Positions 1 through 8,112 of a stretch of DNA of 34,580 bases are shown here, in pieces (position 1 is the stretch's first letter; each line of letters opens with the position of its first letter). The translations under genes and the position numbers were made by a program. The notes below the pieces were generated by a model that was not told where the DNA came from, ran no database searches, and saw only the letters and a program-made list of their open reading frames with translations. Origin of the DNA: an uncultured Verrucomicrobiales bacterium (GTDB lineage: Bacteria > Verrucomicrobiota > Verrucomicrobiia > Verrucomicrobiales > DEV007); contig CALAHF010000223.1 in assembly GCA_937891465.1 (NCBI GenBank), positions 1 through 34,580 of the forward strand. Direction: 5' to 3'.

Positions 1-1102
1 GCATCGTATCAGCATCGTAGTAATAATCTTCTTCACCCTCGAAGTAGAACGTGGGACTGGTGATTAATTTGGTATATCGAATCGGGCTTCTCAATTCGGT
101 ATCACGCGGACTTTTCTTATGATCATACGGAGTATTTCCGTAGCCGTAGCCCTCCCCCTCTTCGCCGTCAGTCATCAGCGCACCCATATCGGGGCGACCG
201 CCAAAAGAAAATGCTGCACGAAAATCCGTTTCGGAACCGGATACCGCAGCTAGCAACGTGATCGTTCCACCGATGCTATGTCCGCCGATATAGACTCGCT
301 CAGGGTCCACGTAGGGCAACGATTTAACATGCTCGATCGCAGCGATGAAGTCATCGACTTCGCCATAGAAAAGCTCGAACTGACCCAGATTTTCGTTTTC
401 CCCGCGAAACGATGGACACATCAAAACGATTCCCGCATCTCGAAATGCCTGAGCCGATTGATCATTCAGACGATTTTGTTCACCCCATAAAAAATCGCCA
501 ATTCCCCCGAATCCACCTTTCGCCCAGACCATGGCGGGATGCCGTTTCCCATCACCGGGGTCCGGAGTGAGGTAGGCCGACATTTCACCGGCGGGCGAAG
601 TATATTTGATCAAATCGAAATTCTCTTCGTCCGGCGGAGCAGGCGCCTCGCCATCAGATTCAAAATCAACCTCATCGGGATCCAGCCATTCTGTGTCGTG
701 CCCTTTGCGATCTTCCAATAGCGCGACAGGTGCTTGACCCACCATCTGCGCGGCATTCATTAAATCCGAAAACGATTTGAATGCGAGCCCGATCAATCCG
801 ATCACGAGCACTCCAACAATCGCCAACGAAATCCATAGCCATTTTAGGGAACCCTTCTTGGGCGCACTCACAGTGGCCGTCTGTTGCCGGAGCGGCGGCG
901 GAGTTGTGCGAGCAATTGTCGTTGGTCCTGCCTTAGGCAACGGAGGCGGGGCTGTGGGCGCCCCCAGGAGACCCAATACAGTTAACGCTTCGCTCTGCCC
1001 CTCGGGGATCACAAATTGATTGGGATCGATCTGTCCGCTTGAAACCCGTTCCCGGATTTCTGCAATTGTCAGGGCGGTGCCGTCGGGGAAAAAATAATTC
1101 AT
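1..1102 (-). CDS. Membrane-anchored alpha/beta hydrolase with GYF_2-like N-terminus (partial)
   Basis: The frame stays open on the minus strand from an ATG at 1102 to the left edge, giving 367 codons with the C-terminus missing. Residues 1-35 (MNYFFPDGTALTIAEIRERV and on) resemble the small GYF_2 domain often found at the front of PVC membrane proteins. A Pro/Thr-rich linker follows, then one membrane helix at about residues 86-108, then an extracytoplasmic hydrolase domain. The nucleophile elbow GHSIGG is at residues 274-279, with Ser276 as the likely catalytic serine. Upstream of it, a FRGEN motif and the segment VYIGGHSIGG are typical of the dienelactone hydrolase/prolyl oligopeptidase branch. 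The acid and histidine of the triad would lie beyond the window. The substrate is unknown; an esterase or peptidase is most likely. A palindromic repeat begins 14 bp upstream of the start codon. Confidence 0.8.
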   Translation of the reverse strand, partial: MNYFFPDGTALTIAEIRERVSSGQIDPNQFVIPEGQSEALTVLGLLGAPTAPPPLPKAGPTTIARTTPPPLRQQTATVSAPKKGSLKWLWISLAIVGVLVIGLIGLAFKSFSDLMNAAQMVGQAPVALLEDRKGHDTEWLDPDEVDFESDGEAPAPPDEENFDLIKYTSPAGEMSAYLTPDPGDGKRHPAMVWAKGGFGGIGDFLWGEQNRLNDQSAQAFRDAGIVLMCPSFRGENENLGQFELFYGEVDDFIAAIEHVKSLPYVDPERVYIGGHSIGGTITLLAAVSGSETDFRAAFSFGGRPDMGALMTDGEEGEGYGYGNTPYDHKKSPRDTELRSPIRYTKLITSPTFYFEGEEDYYYDADTM

Positions 1103-1116
1103 CAGTAAAAAGATAT

Positions 1117-1165
1117 TTCACGATCCAACAGGGTCGATTCATCGATCAAATACTATTGGATCGTG
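1117..1165. repeat. Palindromic element copy 1
   Basis: This is a member of the dispersed ~50-bp palindrome family. The outer arms CACGATCCAA (1119-1128) and TTGGATCGTG (1156-1165) are perfectly complementary over 10 bp. The centre retains ACAGGGTC and a TTCATCGA-type loop. It lies between the hydrolase start and the 3' end of the propeller gene, so it forms most of the hydrolase leader. Confidence 0.85.
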
Positions 1166-1232
1166 CTACAGCATTTTCTGCGGGACAGCATTGCGTCCGT
1201 CAATCACAGAGCCGTTCACTTCCGTTAAAAAT

Positions 1233-2687
1233 TCATTCTCCATCGACAAATTGAATCGAATAAAGGTCGGATTCGTTCATGACAAATCGAAGCTGAATCA
1301 CCTTACCCACAAGTGAACTGACGTCGGTGTTCCCCTCTTTTTCTTCGCCCCACTTGACGATACGGCTGATGTCATCGCCATAAATATCACGGGAATCGGC
1401 TTCAGAAAATCCAGGAAAAGGGTTGCCGGTTTTTGCATCGAGAATTTCCACCCGCATCCGCCCTGCCGCACTGGTCGAGTAATTGAGATCGAGATGCTTA
1501 CCTGAAAAAATCAGCGGTTTGGTAATAAATTCTCCGGGTTCGTAGCCTGCATGAACAGAAATGAACCCATCCGTTCGGAGAACGTAATGCCCGCCGCCAT
1601 ACATGTACATCGACATCTCGCTTGGACCGGTTGGAACCACGCCCCAGGCAATATAGTTTGAGCGATTCCCCCAGCCTTGAGCGCCGAGCCCTGGCCGGAT
1701 AAACGCTTCTTTAAATGGACGGTCATAGTGATCGCTTCCCGGTCGCGTGCTCATAAAAACGACATCCGTGATCGCAGCTCGCTTGGTCTGAAATCGAGTC
1801 GCCAATGCGATATAAAGGTGCGGAGCCCGAAAATAAGGCTGGGTTCCACTGGTATAAAGATGCTCACCGGGTTGATTCGCCTGCATTTCAGTCGGATCAG
1901 ACCACGTGATGAAATCTTTACTCGTCACCCGACGCATCGAGCGATAGCCATTTCGAAACCACCGATAATAACAGACATAACACTGCTCCGCTTCCGACCA
2001 AAATGACACATTTTGCGAATCAAAATTTCCGATGGCCTCGGGAAGTACGGGTGATTTTTGCATCAATTTCCATCGCAACCCGTCCGGCGAAGAAAAGGCG
2101 CACAATCCGCCCGGCCCGTATTTTTCAATCAGCTTGGCGCGTTCATCTTCAGATTTCCAGCTTCCCCAATTTTCCGCAGGATAACGGCCACCACCAAGGG
2201 CTTTATAGCGCTCTTCTTTGGGAACACCCGGACGATTATCAATGAAGGGCGAGAAATTGTGTGTCTTTAGAAAAGTGCCTTCGTCCACATCCAGAACCAC
2301 ATTTCCTTTCGGCATCGATTCAATGTCATAGATCCCGAGGTCCGGCTCAACCCAGTCGTAACCATTTTTCGACTCAGCATAGAGCGTGACCTCGTTTTCG
2401 TGATACTTCCCCCAGCCGTTTCGCCAATGCATGCCCGGGATTTTGTCACCTCTGTAATATAACCGATAGCGGTCCCCATCTTTGAAAACCGTTGCGTAGT
2501 GACCACTCGGGCGCGGTGGCGACTTCGGCTTGAGCAAGGTCGGTTCATGCAGTTTCAACTTTGTGCCCTCCATTTTCCCGATCAATAAATCATCGACGAA
2601 AAGCTCCCTGCGTCCGCCGATATCGACTGGCTCTTGCGCGAACAGCGGAATTGAAATCAGGGCGAAAAGTTTCAGCAATCGATTCAT
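1233..2687 (-). CDS. Secreted glycoside-hydrolase-like (GH32/GH43-type) beta-propeller protein
   Basis: The 484-residue product starts with a signal peptide (MNRLLKLFALISIPLFAQ, cleavage near residue 18). The mature protein opens with a segment reading GGRRELFVDDLLI, which I know from PVC proteins annotated as GH32/GH43-like five-bladed propellers. Recurrent blade-like segments such as RYRLYYRG, GLCAFSSPDGLRW, CYVCYYRW and HLYIALATRF agree with this fold. The final ~110 residues look like a beta-sandwich (FSGKHLDLNYSTSAAG and on). It probably acts outside the cytoplasm on a carbohydrate. I could not assign catalytic acids, so the activity is inferred from fold only. It is transcribed alone or together with the downstream hydrolase on the same strand. 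Confidence 0.7.
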   Translation of the reverse strand: MNRLLKLFALISIPLFAQEPVDIGGRRELFVDDLLIGKMEGTKLKLHEPTLLKPKSPPRPSGHYATVFKDGDRYRLYYRGDKIPGMHWRNGWGKYHENEVTLYAESKNGYDWVEPDLGIYDIESMPKGNVVLDVDEGTFLKTHNFSPFIDNRPGVPKEERYKALGGGRYPAENWGSWKSEDERAKLIEKYGPGGLCAFSSPDGLRWKLMQKSPVLPEAIGNFDSQNVSFWSEAEQCYVCYYRWFRNGYRSMRRVTSKDFITWSDPTEMQANQPGEHLYTSGTQPYFRAPHLYIALATRFQTKRAAITDVVFMSTRPGSDHYDRPFKEAFIRPGLGAQGWGNRSNYIAWGVVPTGPSEMSMYMYGGGHYVLRTDGFISVHAGYEPGEFITKPLIFSGKHLDLNYSTSAAGRMRVEILDAKTGNPFPGFSEADSRDIYGDDISRIVKWGEEKEGNTDVSSLVGKVIQLRFVMNESDLYSIQFVDGE

Positions 2688-2783
2688 AGAAGCCCTTCAA
2701 GCAAAGCGGAAAGCTCACTTTTTGTGAAGTGCGTGATGACGGAAGTTTTTTCAGGCCGCATGAGTTCCCGGCATTTGCCTACA

Positions 2784-2824
2784 AAAAACGGAGCCGCGAC
2801 TGTTGAAAGCCGGACTCCGTTTTC
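2784..2824 (-). terminator. Rho-independent terminator of the response regulator gene
   Basis: Read on the minus strand, an AACGGAGTCCGGC arm and a GCGGCTCCG arm pair with one mismatch around an ~18-nt loop. They are followed by a run of T. It begins 31 bp after the stop of the response regulator gene. The A-run on the other side means it could also work for plus-strand transcripts. Confidence 0.75.
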
Positions 2825-2854
2825 TAAATAGAAGAAGTTTTTGAAGCTGAAAAA

Positions 2855-4225
2855 TCAGCCGAGAATCTTATCACGCTCGAGCTTAAGCCCCATCTTGCGG
2901 TAAAGCGTCGCAATGGAAACTCCAAGCATCGAAGCCGTTTTCTCACGCGAACCACCATTGTATTTTAGGGTTTCACGGATGAACATTTTCTCCTGCTTCT
3001 TGATGTATTCGGTGAGCTTGCTCCCGATTGGAAGGTGATGCGTGGTCTTCTCGTCTTCGTCAGTAATTTCGACCTTCTGAGCCACTTTTGGCGGAAGATC
3101 GACGGGGCGGATCCGATTTTTCTCTGAAAATGAACAGGCACGCTCCATTGCATTCTGCAATTCTCCAACATTGCCTGGCCAGCTGTAACCTTCGAGCAGA
3201 CGATGCGCATATTTGTCGACCTCCTGAATCGGAGTTCCAGTCCGCTCAGCGTGACGTTTGAGGAAATACTCAGCCAAAAGCGGTATATCTTCAGCACGCC
3301 CCCGCAATGGTGGCACGGCAATTGGGATAACCGAAAGCTTGTAGAAGAGATCTTCACGGAACGTGCCCTTTTCAATGCACTCTTCCAGCGGCTTCGCGGA
3401 TGAAGCAATGAAGCGAACGTCCATATGATTCGGAAGTGCTCCGGTCATCCGGCGACTGTTGATTTCTTCAAGATAGCTTTCAAGCTGCGACTGAAGTCGA
3501 AGTGGAAGCATGTGAATCTCTTCGAGAAGAACGGTTCCACCCATTGCACGAGAGAAAATCGTTTCGCCACGGCTGCCAACCGAACCAAAAAGCTCAGCTT
3601 CAAGAAGGTTTTCAGGAAGCGCAGAACACTGCAACACTTTGAACGGAGCGCTGTTACGCTCGCTTGTGTTGTGAAGACTGCGAGCAACCATTTGCTTACC
3701 GGAACCAAACTCACCTTCAAGTAAAACCGGAGAGTCGCTGTCAGCGATCTTATTGATAATCTCAAAAATCGCCTTCATTTTCGGGCTTTGACCGATCAAC
3801 TCACTTGGAGCAACCGCGAGATCAAAACCGGAGTTTCCAGCGATTTCAGTCTGCTTAGGCTTACCTTTCTGCTGAAGCCCAAGTTCAACTGTCCGCTGAA
3901 GATCAGCGAGTTCGAACGGCTTTGTCAGGTAATCAAATGCACCAAGACGCATTGCCTCAACTGCAGTCTCAATCGTTCCATGACCGGTAACCATAATCAC
4001 CTGAGTCTCAGGGTGGTTCTCCTGGCTATATTCGATGATTTCAATACCTGTCATGTCACCGATCAGGAGATCGACAATCATGAGGTCAGGATTCTCTTTA
4101 TCGAGAGCGGTGAGACCTTCACGGCCTGTTTGAACGGGGACGACGTCGTGACCTTGTTGACGGCACAACTTGGTCATCAAGTTGAGGATGCCGGCTTCGT
4201 CGTCAATGATGAGAATTTTTGCCAT
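2855..4225 (-). CDS. NtrC-family response regulator lacking the GAFTGA motif
   Basis: The 456-residue product has the NtrC architecture. The receiver domain (1-120) has acidic residues D8/D9, the phospho-acceptor D52, T80 and K102. The AAA+ domain (about 140-370) has a Walker A motif GEFGSGK at 161-167, the FREDLFYKLSVIPI segment and YSWPGNVGELQNA. A Fis-type helix-turn-helix closes the protein (REKTASMLGVSIATLYRKMG). Between ELFG (201-204) and the Walker B region, where family members carry GAFTGA to contact sigma-54, the protein reads SVGSRGETIFSRAM and is about seven residues short. Walker B reads TVLLEEI, with Glu replacing the first Asp. It may therefore bind DNA and ATP without activating sigma-54 promoters in the usual way. 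No cognate kinase is adjacent. The gene is monocistronic, with a terminator just downstream. Confidence 0.9.
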   Translation of the reverse strand: MAKILIIDDEAGILNLMTKLCRQQGHDVVPVQTGREGLTALDKENPDLMIVDLLIGDMTGIEIIEYSQENHPETQVIMVTGHGTIETAVEAMRLGAFDYLTKPFELADLQRTVELGLQQKGKPKQTEIAGNSGFDLAVAPSELIGQSPKMKAIFEIINKIADSDSPVLLEGEFGSGKQMVARSLHNTSERNSAPFKVLQCSALPENLLEAELFGSVGSRGETIFSRAMGGTVLLEEIHMLPLRLQSQLESYLEEINSRRMTGALPNHMDVRFIASSAKPLEECIEKGTFREDLFYKLSVIPIAVPPLRGRAEDIPLLAEYFLKRHAERTGTPIQEVDKYAHRLLEGYSWPGNVGELQNAMERACSFSEKNRIRPVDLPPKVAQKVEITDEDEKTTHHLPIGSKLTEYIKKQEKMFIRETLKYNGGSREKTASMLGVSIATLYRKMGLKLERDKILG

Positions 4226-4455
4226 GGGTTGGGTGCGGTTTGAGTTTAACTTAGAACTAAATGACGTTTATCTTCTCAGATATTACAGATTACTTAACAA
4301 TTGCAAAGTAAAAATCTCATATTTGCAAAAAACGTGACTTTCTTTTTTCACGGATGGTTCGCAAATTCGTTACAAAAAGCCCGAAAACAGGGCCTCAGCG
4401 GCGTAAAAATGAGTTTTGTGGGCATTTGCTTTTCAAAACCGAAAAAAGCACCTCA

Positions 4456-5901
4456 TCACTCAGCTTTTGGAGCCGGGATCAGATTATTCCATGATTTTCT
4501 GATTTTCAGCCAGCGGAAAAGCCACAAACCAGTCATAGCAAGAAGGATATACATCCACCACCAGCTGGCAGCTTCCGCAAATACCTGATGACCCAATTCA
4601 TCGCGCTCCGCTTTTAGCATTGCCTCTGGATTCGCCGGGCCCAGTTTTTCCATCAAAATCTTTGTCTGAAGTCCAAAAGCCCACGTCATGATTCCGTAAG
4701 ACAAGTTCATAGTCAGACCTTTAAAACTCAAAATGGTGGCCCGATTTTCGGAATCAGTGACCCGATTTAGATAATTCGAGAGGAAAAAATGGAGAAACCG
4801 CATGGCAATCCACAACAATGGCAAAAACAAAACCGACCAATATTGGATCGGAAACGCAAGGCTCAGAATTCCTCCAAATACAAGCACAGCGAGCAACCGG
4901 AAATTAAAATTCGGCGTGTGATTCCGGATCAGTCGCTCACCCAGGATCGCTGCCAATATCCCCATGAACGATCCAGCCACGCTGATGATTCCAAATTGAG
5001 CTGGTTGGTAGCCGATCACCTCCAACCAAATTGACCCGACCGTATAATACAGCCGGATGATACTGTCGTAAAACAGTCCCACGAGAATCAGCATCAGCGC
5101 GACAGGCGTTCGTAAAATCCATCCTCCCGCAGCGAACGTGCGCTTAAAACTGCGTCGGATGGCTTCCCCCAGCGGAAGATCTGATTTCGGCCGCATTGAG
5201 GCCGGTTCTTGCATCTTCAAAGCCGTAATCAACGCGCCAATCGCCATTCCGAACGTCAGATAAATCGGAAATTTCACCGTTTGGTTTTGAACGAACCCGC
5301 CCACTCCTCCAAACAACGACGTAAACCAATTCAGAGTTTCAGGATCATAAACACAGGCCCCGATCAGAGTGACCACTATAAAAGCGACTGATTGCCACTT
5401 CATCAAATTTGTCGTCAATCGCGCCCAGCCACTACCCCGATTTCCTTCAGGAAGCGAATCGTAGGCCAACGCCTCGTCCGCTCCGCTCGCGGCCGCCTCC
5501 GCCGCACCGGAAATGATCCGATTAAAGATAAACACGACGAACAGCACCATCGCCGCAGCGCTGAGCCCCTCAGGATCCCCCGCAAAACTGTCTCGATCAA
5601 CCACCGGCATTGCACACATCACCCCGATCTCGATGAGCATTAGCACCGAGGCAAAGATCACAAGCGATCGCCTTCCAATCTGATCAGCCAGCGCTCCCGA
5701 AGGAACTTCCAGCAAAACAATCGACGCCGCCCACGCCACATTCAGCCAGGCAAACTGCTCAGTCGAAAGACCAAAATCGAGAAACAAAATTGCGTAAACC
5801 GGATAGTAAAAGCGGCAATTGAAGAAAATCCGAAACAGAATAAACAGCTTCGGATTTTTGGAGACGTCATCAGGCATTAAAGAAAAGGGTGACGCATTCA
5901 A
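4456..5901 (-). CDS. Major facilitator superfamily transporter
   Basis: The 481-residue product is highly hydrophobic with about twelve predicted membrane helices. The segment EVPSGALADQIGRRSLVI, at about residues 65-82, is the MFS loop 2-3 signature. It resembles the YajR/DHA-type branch often annotated simply as MFS transporter, with a long central loop near residue 245 (MQEPASMRPKSDLPL). The substrate cannot be inferred. An alternative start is the ATG at residue 9 (5877); I prefer 5901 because a GGGG stretch lies just upstream of it. It is not tightly linked to its neighbours, with 230 bp separating it from the response regulator start. Confidence 0.85.
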   Translation of the reverse strand: MNASPFSLMPDDVSKNPKLFILFRIFFNCRFYYPVYAILFLDFGLSTEQFAWLNVAWAASIVLLEVPSGALADQIGRRSLVIFASVLMLIEIGVMCAMPVVDRDSFAGDPEGLSAAAMVLFVVFIFNRIISGAAEAAASGADEALAYDSLPEGNRGSGWARLTTNLMKWQSVAFIVVTLIGACVYDPETLNWFTSLFGGVGGFVQNQTVKFPIYLTFGMAIGALITALKMQEPASMRPKSDLPLGEAIRRSFKRTFAAGGWILRTPVALMLILVGLFYDSIIRLYYTVGSIWLEVIGYQPAQFGIISVAGSFMGILAAILGERLIRNHTPNFNFRLLAVLVFGGILSLAFPIQYWSVLFLPLLWIAMRFLHFFLSNYLNRVTDSENRATILSFKGLTMNLSYGIMTWAFGLQTKILMEKLGPANPEAMLKAERDELGHQVFAEAASWWWMYILLAMTGLWLFRWLKIRKSWNNLIPAPKAE

Positions 5902-6252
5902 CCCCGCGAACTTTCAAGCCACAAGCCAATATCATCAAACCCGCATGAAAGCGGTTTTTCGAGTCTAAACCCGATGCCTGAAAATAAGAACGCCAGTGCC
6001 GCAAGACCTCTCCTTCCCACGACACTAGCTAGATTCCAAGGGAACCTGTTCGAAGTTAGCCGAACTCACATTAATTTTCAACCTCGAACGCATTTGCTGC
6101 CTTAGTATCAACAGTCTAACGAAGAGAGTTACTTTTCGGCTCCTAATTTTCAGGACAAAAAATAGGAGCGACATCTCATTGAGGCGCCAGAATACCCATT
6201 GATTCGTGAACGATCTGATTTATCCAAAGCAAATTAAGCCTCAATTGTTTGA
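5902..6252. other. Intergenic region between divergent MFS and glycosylase genes
   Basis: This 351-bp spacer should carry both divergent promoters. I see no convincing gene. The one clear structure is an inverted repeat with arms GCTCCTA (6139-6145) and TAGGAGC (6163-6169), flanked by A/T bases that extend the stem. It has no T-run in either direction that would make it a clear terminator, so it may be an operator or an RNA hairpin. Confidence 0.5.
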
Positions 6253-7185
6253 ATGATCGATACCCTCCCAACAAACGGCCCTTTCGATCTCGCCGCGACG
6301 CTCAATTCAGGACAAGTTTTTCACTGGAATGAGCATTCCCACAATTCTCATTCGGGATTTCTTGGGACAATCGGTGATGCCCCCACCTTTCTCGCTCAAA
6401 TTGGTGATAATCAAATTTTCACGATCCAACAGGGTCTGTTCGACGAATCAACTGGGTTGGATCGAAACGCTGAAAATCGCCCTCACGATCCAATAGGGTC
6501 CATTCATCGAACGAACCCTGTTGCTTCGTATTTAGCTCTCGATCAGGCCGATGCAGATATCCGCGCAACTTTCCCTCAGAACGATCCGTTTTTTGATTCC
6601 GCACTCAATTATTGTCCGGGACTTCGAATTTTGCATCAACCGATGTGGGAGTGTCTCGCCACTTTCATCACGTCGTCATTAAAACAAGTGGCTCACATTC
6701 GGGACATTTCTCTGACCCTTCGACGCAACCACGGGACGCGGCACGAATTTTTGGGTGAGGAGCTTTTTGCCTATCCCACTCCTGCAGCACTCGCTGAAGC
6801 GGGCGAGGCCAAATTGCGCGCCTGCGCCCTCGGATATCGTGCTAAATCGCTCCACTTAACCGCTGCGGCGATTGCCGATGGCTCCATCGATTTGGCGGAA
6901 CTCGACAGCATCGAAGATCACGCTGAGGCCGTGAAATTTCTCTGCCAGTTTCACGGCGTTGGCGAGAAAATTGCAAATTGCGCGCTCCTGTTTGGAGCGA
7001 ATCGATTGGGCGCATTTCCGATCGATGTATGGATCGAACGCGTCCTCCGGCAGGGATATCGGAAGCGGGTGAAGGGCGCGAAATTACAGCGATGGGCGGA
7101 AGGTTATTTCGGCCCCTACGCTGGATACGCACAGCAGTTTTTGTTTCACTACGGCCGAGTTGGCGGCTTAGGTAAAAACTCATAA
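6253..7185 (+). CDS. OGG1-type 8-oxoguanine DNA glycosylase/AP lyase carrying a repeat-derived insert
   Basis: The 310-residue protein matches the OGG1 family. The N-terminal domain has the FDLAATLNSGQVFHW motif (11-25). The helix-hairpin-helix/GPD region reads GVGEKIANCALLFG, with the catalytic lysine at K239 and the activating aspartate at D258 in AFPIDVW. The family excises 8-oxoguanine from DNA and nicks the abasic site through a lysine Schiff base. Residues about 56-93 do not look like the family. They are encoded by two adjacent copies of the dispersed palindromic element (6417-6530) read in frame, placed between a beta-strand (LAQIGDNQI) and the usual Y-LALDQADADI segment. The catalytic core is intact, so the enzyme is probably active. 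The gene stands alone, with yraN downstream on the same strand. Confidence 0.85.
   Translation: MIDTLPTNGPFDLAATLNSGQVFHWNEHSHNSHSGFLGTIGDAPTFLAQIGDNQIFTIQQGLFDESTGLDRNAENRPHDPIGSIHRTNPVASYLALDQADADIRATFPQNDPFFDSALNYCPGLRILHQPMWECLATFITSSLKQVAHIRDISLTLRRNHGTRHEFLGEELFAYPTPAALAEAGEAKLRACALGYRAKSLHLTAAAIADGSIDLAELDSIEDHAEAVKFLCQFHGVGEKIANCALLFGANRLGAFPIDVWIERVLRQGYRKRVKGAKLQRWAEGYFGPYAGYAQQFLFHYGRVGGLGKNS
6417..6467. repeat. Palindromic element copy 2, inside the glycosylase gene
   Basis: This copy starts TTTTCACGATCCAACAGG, continues with the loop CTGTTCGACGAATCA, and ends with TTGGATCGAAA. The outer arms CGATCCAAC and GTTGGATCG pair perfectly over 9 bp. It is read as FTIQQGLFDESTGLDRN with no stop. 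A 15-nt spacer separates it from copy 3. Confidence 0.9.
6483..6530. repeat. Palindromic element copy 3, inside the glycosylase gene
   Basis: This copy starts TCACGATCCAATAGGGTC and ends AACCCTGTTGCTTCGTA. Relative to the element consensus it is read in a different frame from copy 2, giving HDPIGSIHRTNPVAS, also without a stop. Together with copy 2 and the spacer it spans 114 bp, which is exactly 38 codons. Confidence 0.9.
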
Positions 7186-7421
7186 ACCTCTCAGCCTTCT
7201 GATAAAAGCGACTTTTTATATAATTTCCAGCAAATGTGATGGAATACGCCTCCCTTTAGCATATAAGCTATGCGAAACGGCCTGAAATTCAATGGCTGTG
7301 GGGAGAATTAAAGGCGAAACACTATGAGTTTTAAAAAAACTGCTGATTTTTTAAAATCCAGGAGATCTGAGCCCAATTTTCTACGCTTTTGAATTTTCGT
7401 GCTAACGTTCAAGGATTCCTC

Positions 7422-7895
7422 ATGTCACTCTCGAATTTTCTTTTTCAAAAGCTAGACCGCACACTGACGATGCCGGTGACGTATCCTCCTGATTTCACAG
7501 ATTGGGAGCGGGGAAAACGAAGCGCTTTCATTGGTGAATACGGCGAGCAACTTGCAGCGAAATTCCTTCGGCACGAAGGTCTATCCGTCTTGTATCGAAA
7601 CTACCGCGCACCTCGCGGAGGTGAAGTCGATATCGTCTGCAAACACCGTGGCGGACTTGTTTTTGCGGAAGTTAAAACTCGAACCAGCGTCGACTTCGGC
7701 CGCCCCGCCAGCGCGGTTGATCTGGACAAACAGCGCCTGATTTCAAAAGGCGCGTTGTCGTGGCTTCGCGAATTAAATCATCCCGACTTGGTATTCCGGT
7801 TCGACATAGTCGAAGTGATTCTGATCGAAGGAAAGCCGCCTCAATTCACCAGACTCGAAAATGCATTTCGAATGCCGAAGTCATTCCGCTATTGA
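7422..7895 (+). CDS. yraN: YraN / UPF0102 family endonuclease-like protein
   Basis: The product is 157 residues from the preferred ATG at 7422, which has AAGGA seven bases upstream; an in-frame ATG at 7389 would add eleven residues. The family core is clear: GEYGEQLAAKFL, YRNYRAPRGGEVDIVC and LVFAEVKTRTS form the restriction-endonuclease-like fold with its D-ExK residues. The tail FRFDIVEVILIEG is also typical. UPF0102 proteins are broadly conserved and resemble Holliday-junction-resolvase-like nucleases, but their cellular role is not settled. The N-terminal ~30 residues before GKRSAFIGEYGE are longer than in most members. Confidence 0.9.
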   Translation: MSLSNFLFQKLDRTLTMPVTYPPDFTDWERGKRSAFIGEYGEQLAAKFLRHEGLSVLYRNYRAPRGGEVDIVCKHRGGLVFAEVKTRTSVDFGRPASAVDLDKQRLISKGALSWLRELNHPDLVFRFDIVEVILIEGKPPQFTRLENAFRMPKSFRY

Positions 7896-7945
7896 TCGTT
7901 GATCGGTCCCGCTGTGGTCAGAACTAGATTGGCAGAAAGAAAAGA

Positions 7946-8029
7946 TGCTCACGAGAGGACTCGAACCTCCACGGGTATAACCCCACTAGAACCTGAATCT
8001 AGCGCGTCTACCAATTCCGCCACGTGAGC
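7946..8029 (-). tRNA. tRNA-Leu(CAG)
   Basis: Read on the minus strand, the acceptor arms GCTCACG and CGTGAGC pair over 7 bp. The anticodon arm is CTAGA-TTCAGGT-TCTAG, giving anticodon CAG. There is a long type II variable arm, and the T-loop reads GGTTCGAGTCC. The length is 84 nt and the CCA end is not encoded. It lies between yraN and the antiporter pseudogene. Confidence 0.95.
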
Positions 8030-8112
8030 ATTCAGGATCGCGAACATGCACTTTTTTTTTACCGAAACAACTGGAAAAACGGTCGGATTTCACCAGAAAT
8101 TGCTTTCCTCGA

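Noticed and set aside
6139-6169. Inverted repeat considered as a terminator
   Set aside because: It lies between divergent genes, where no transcript should end, and has no clear T-run after the stem.
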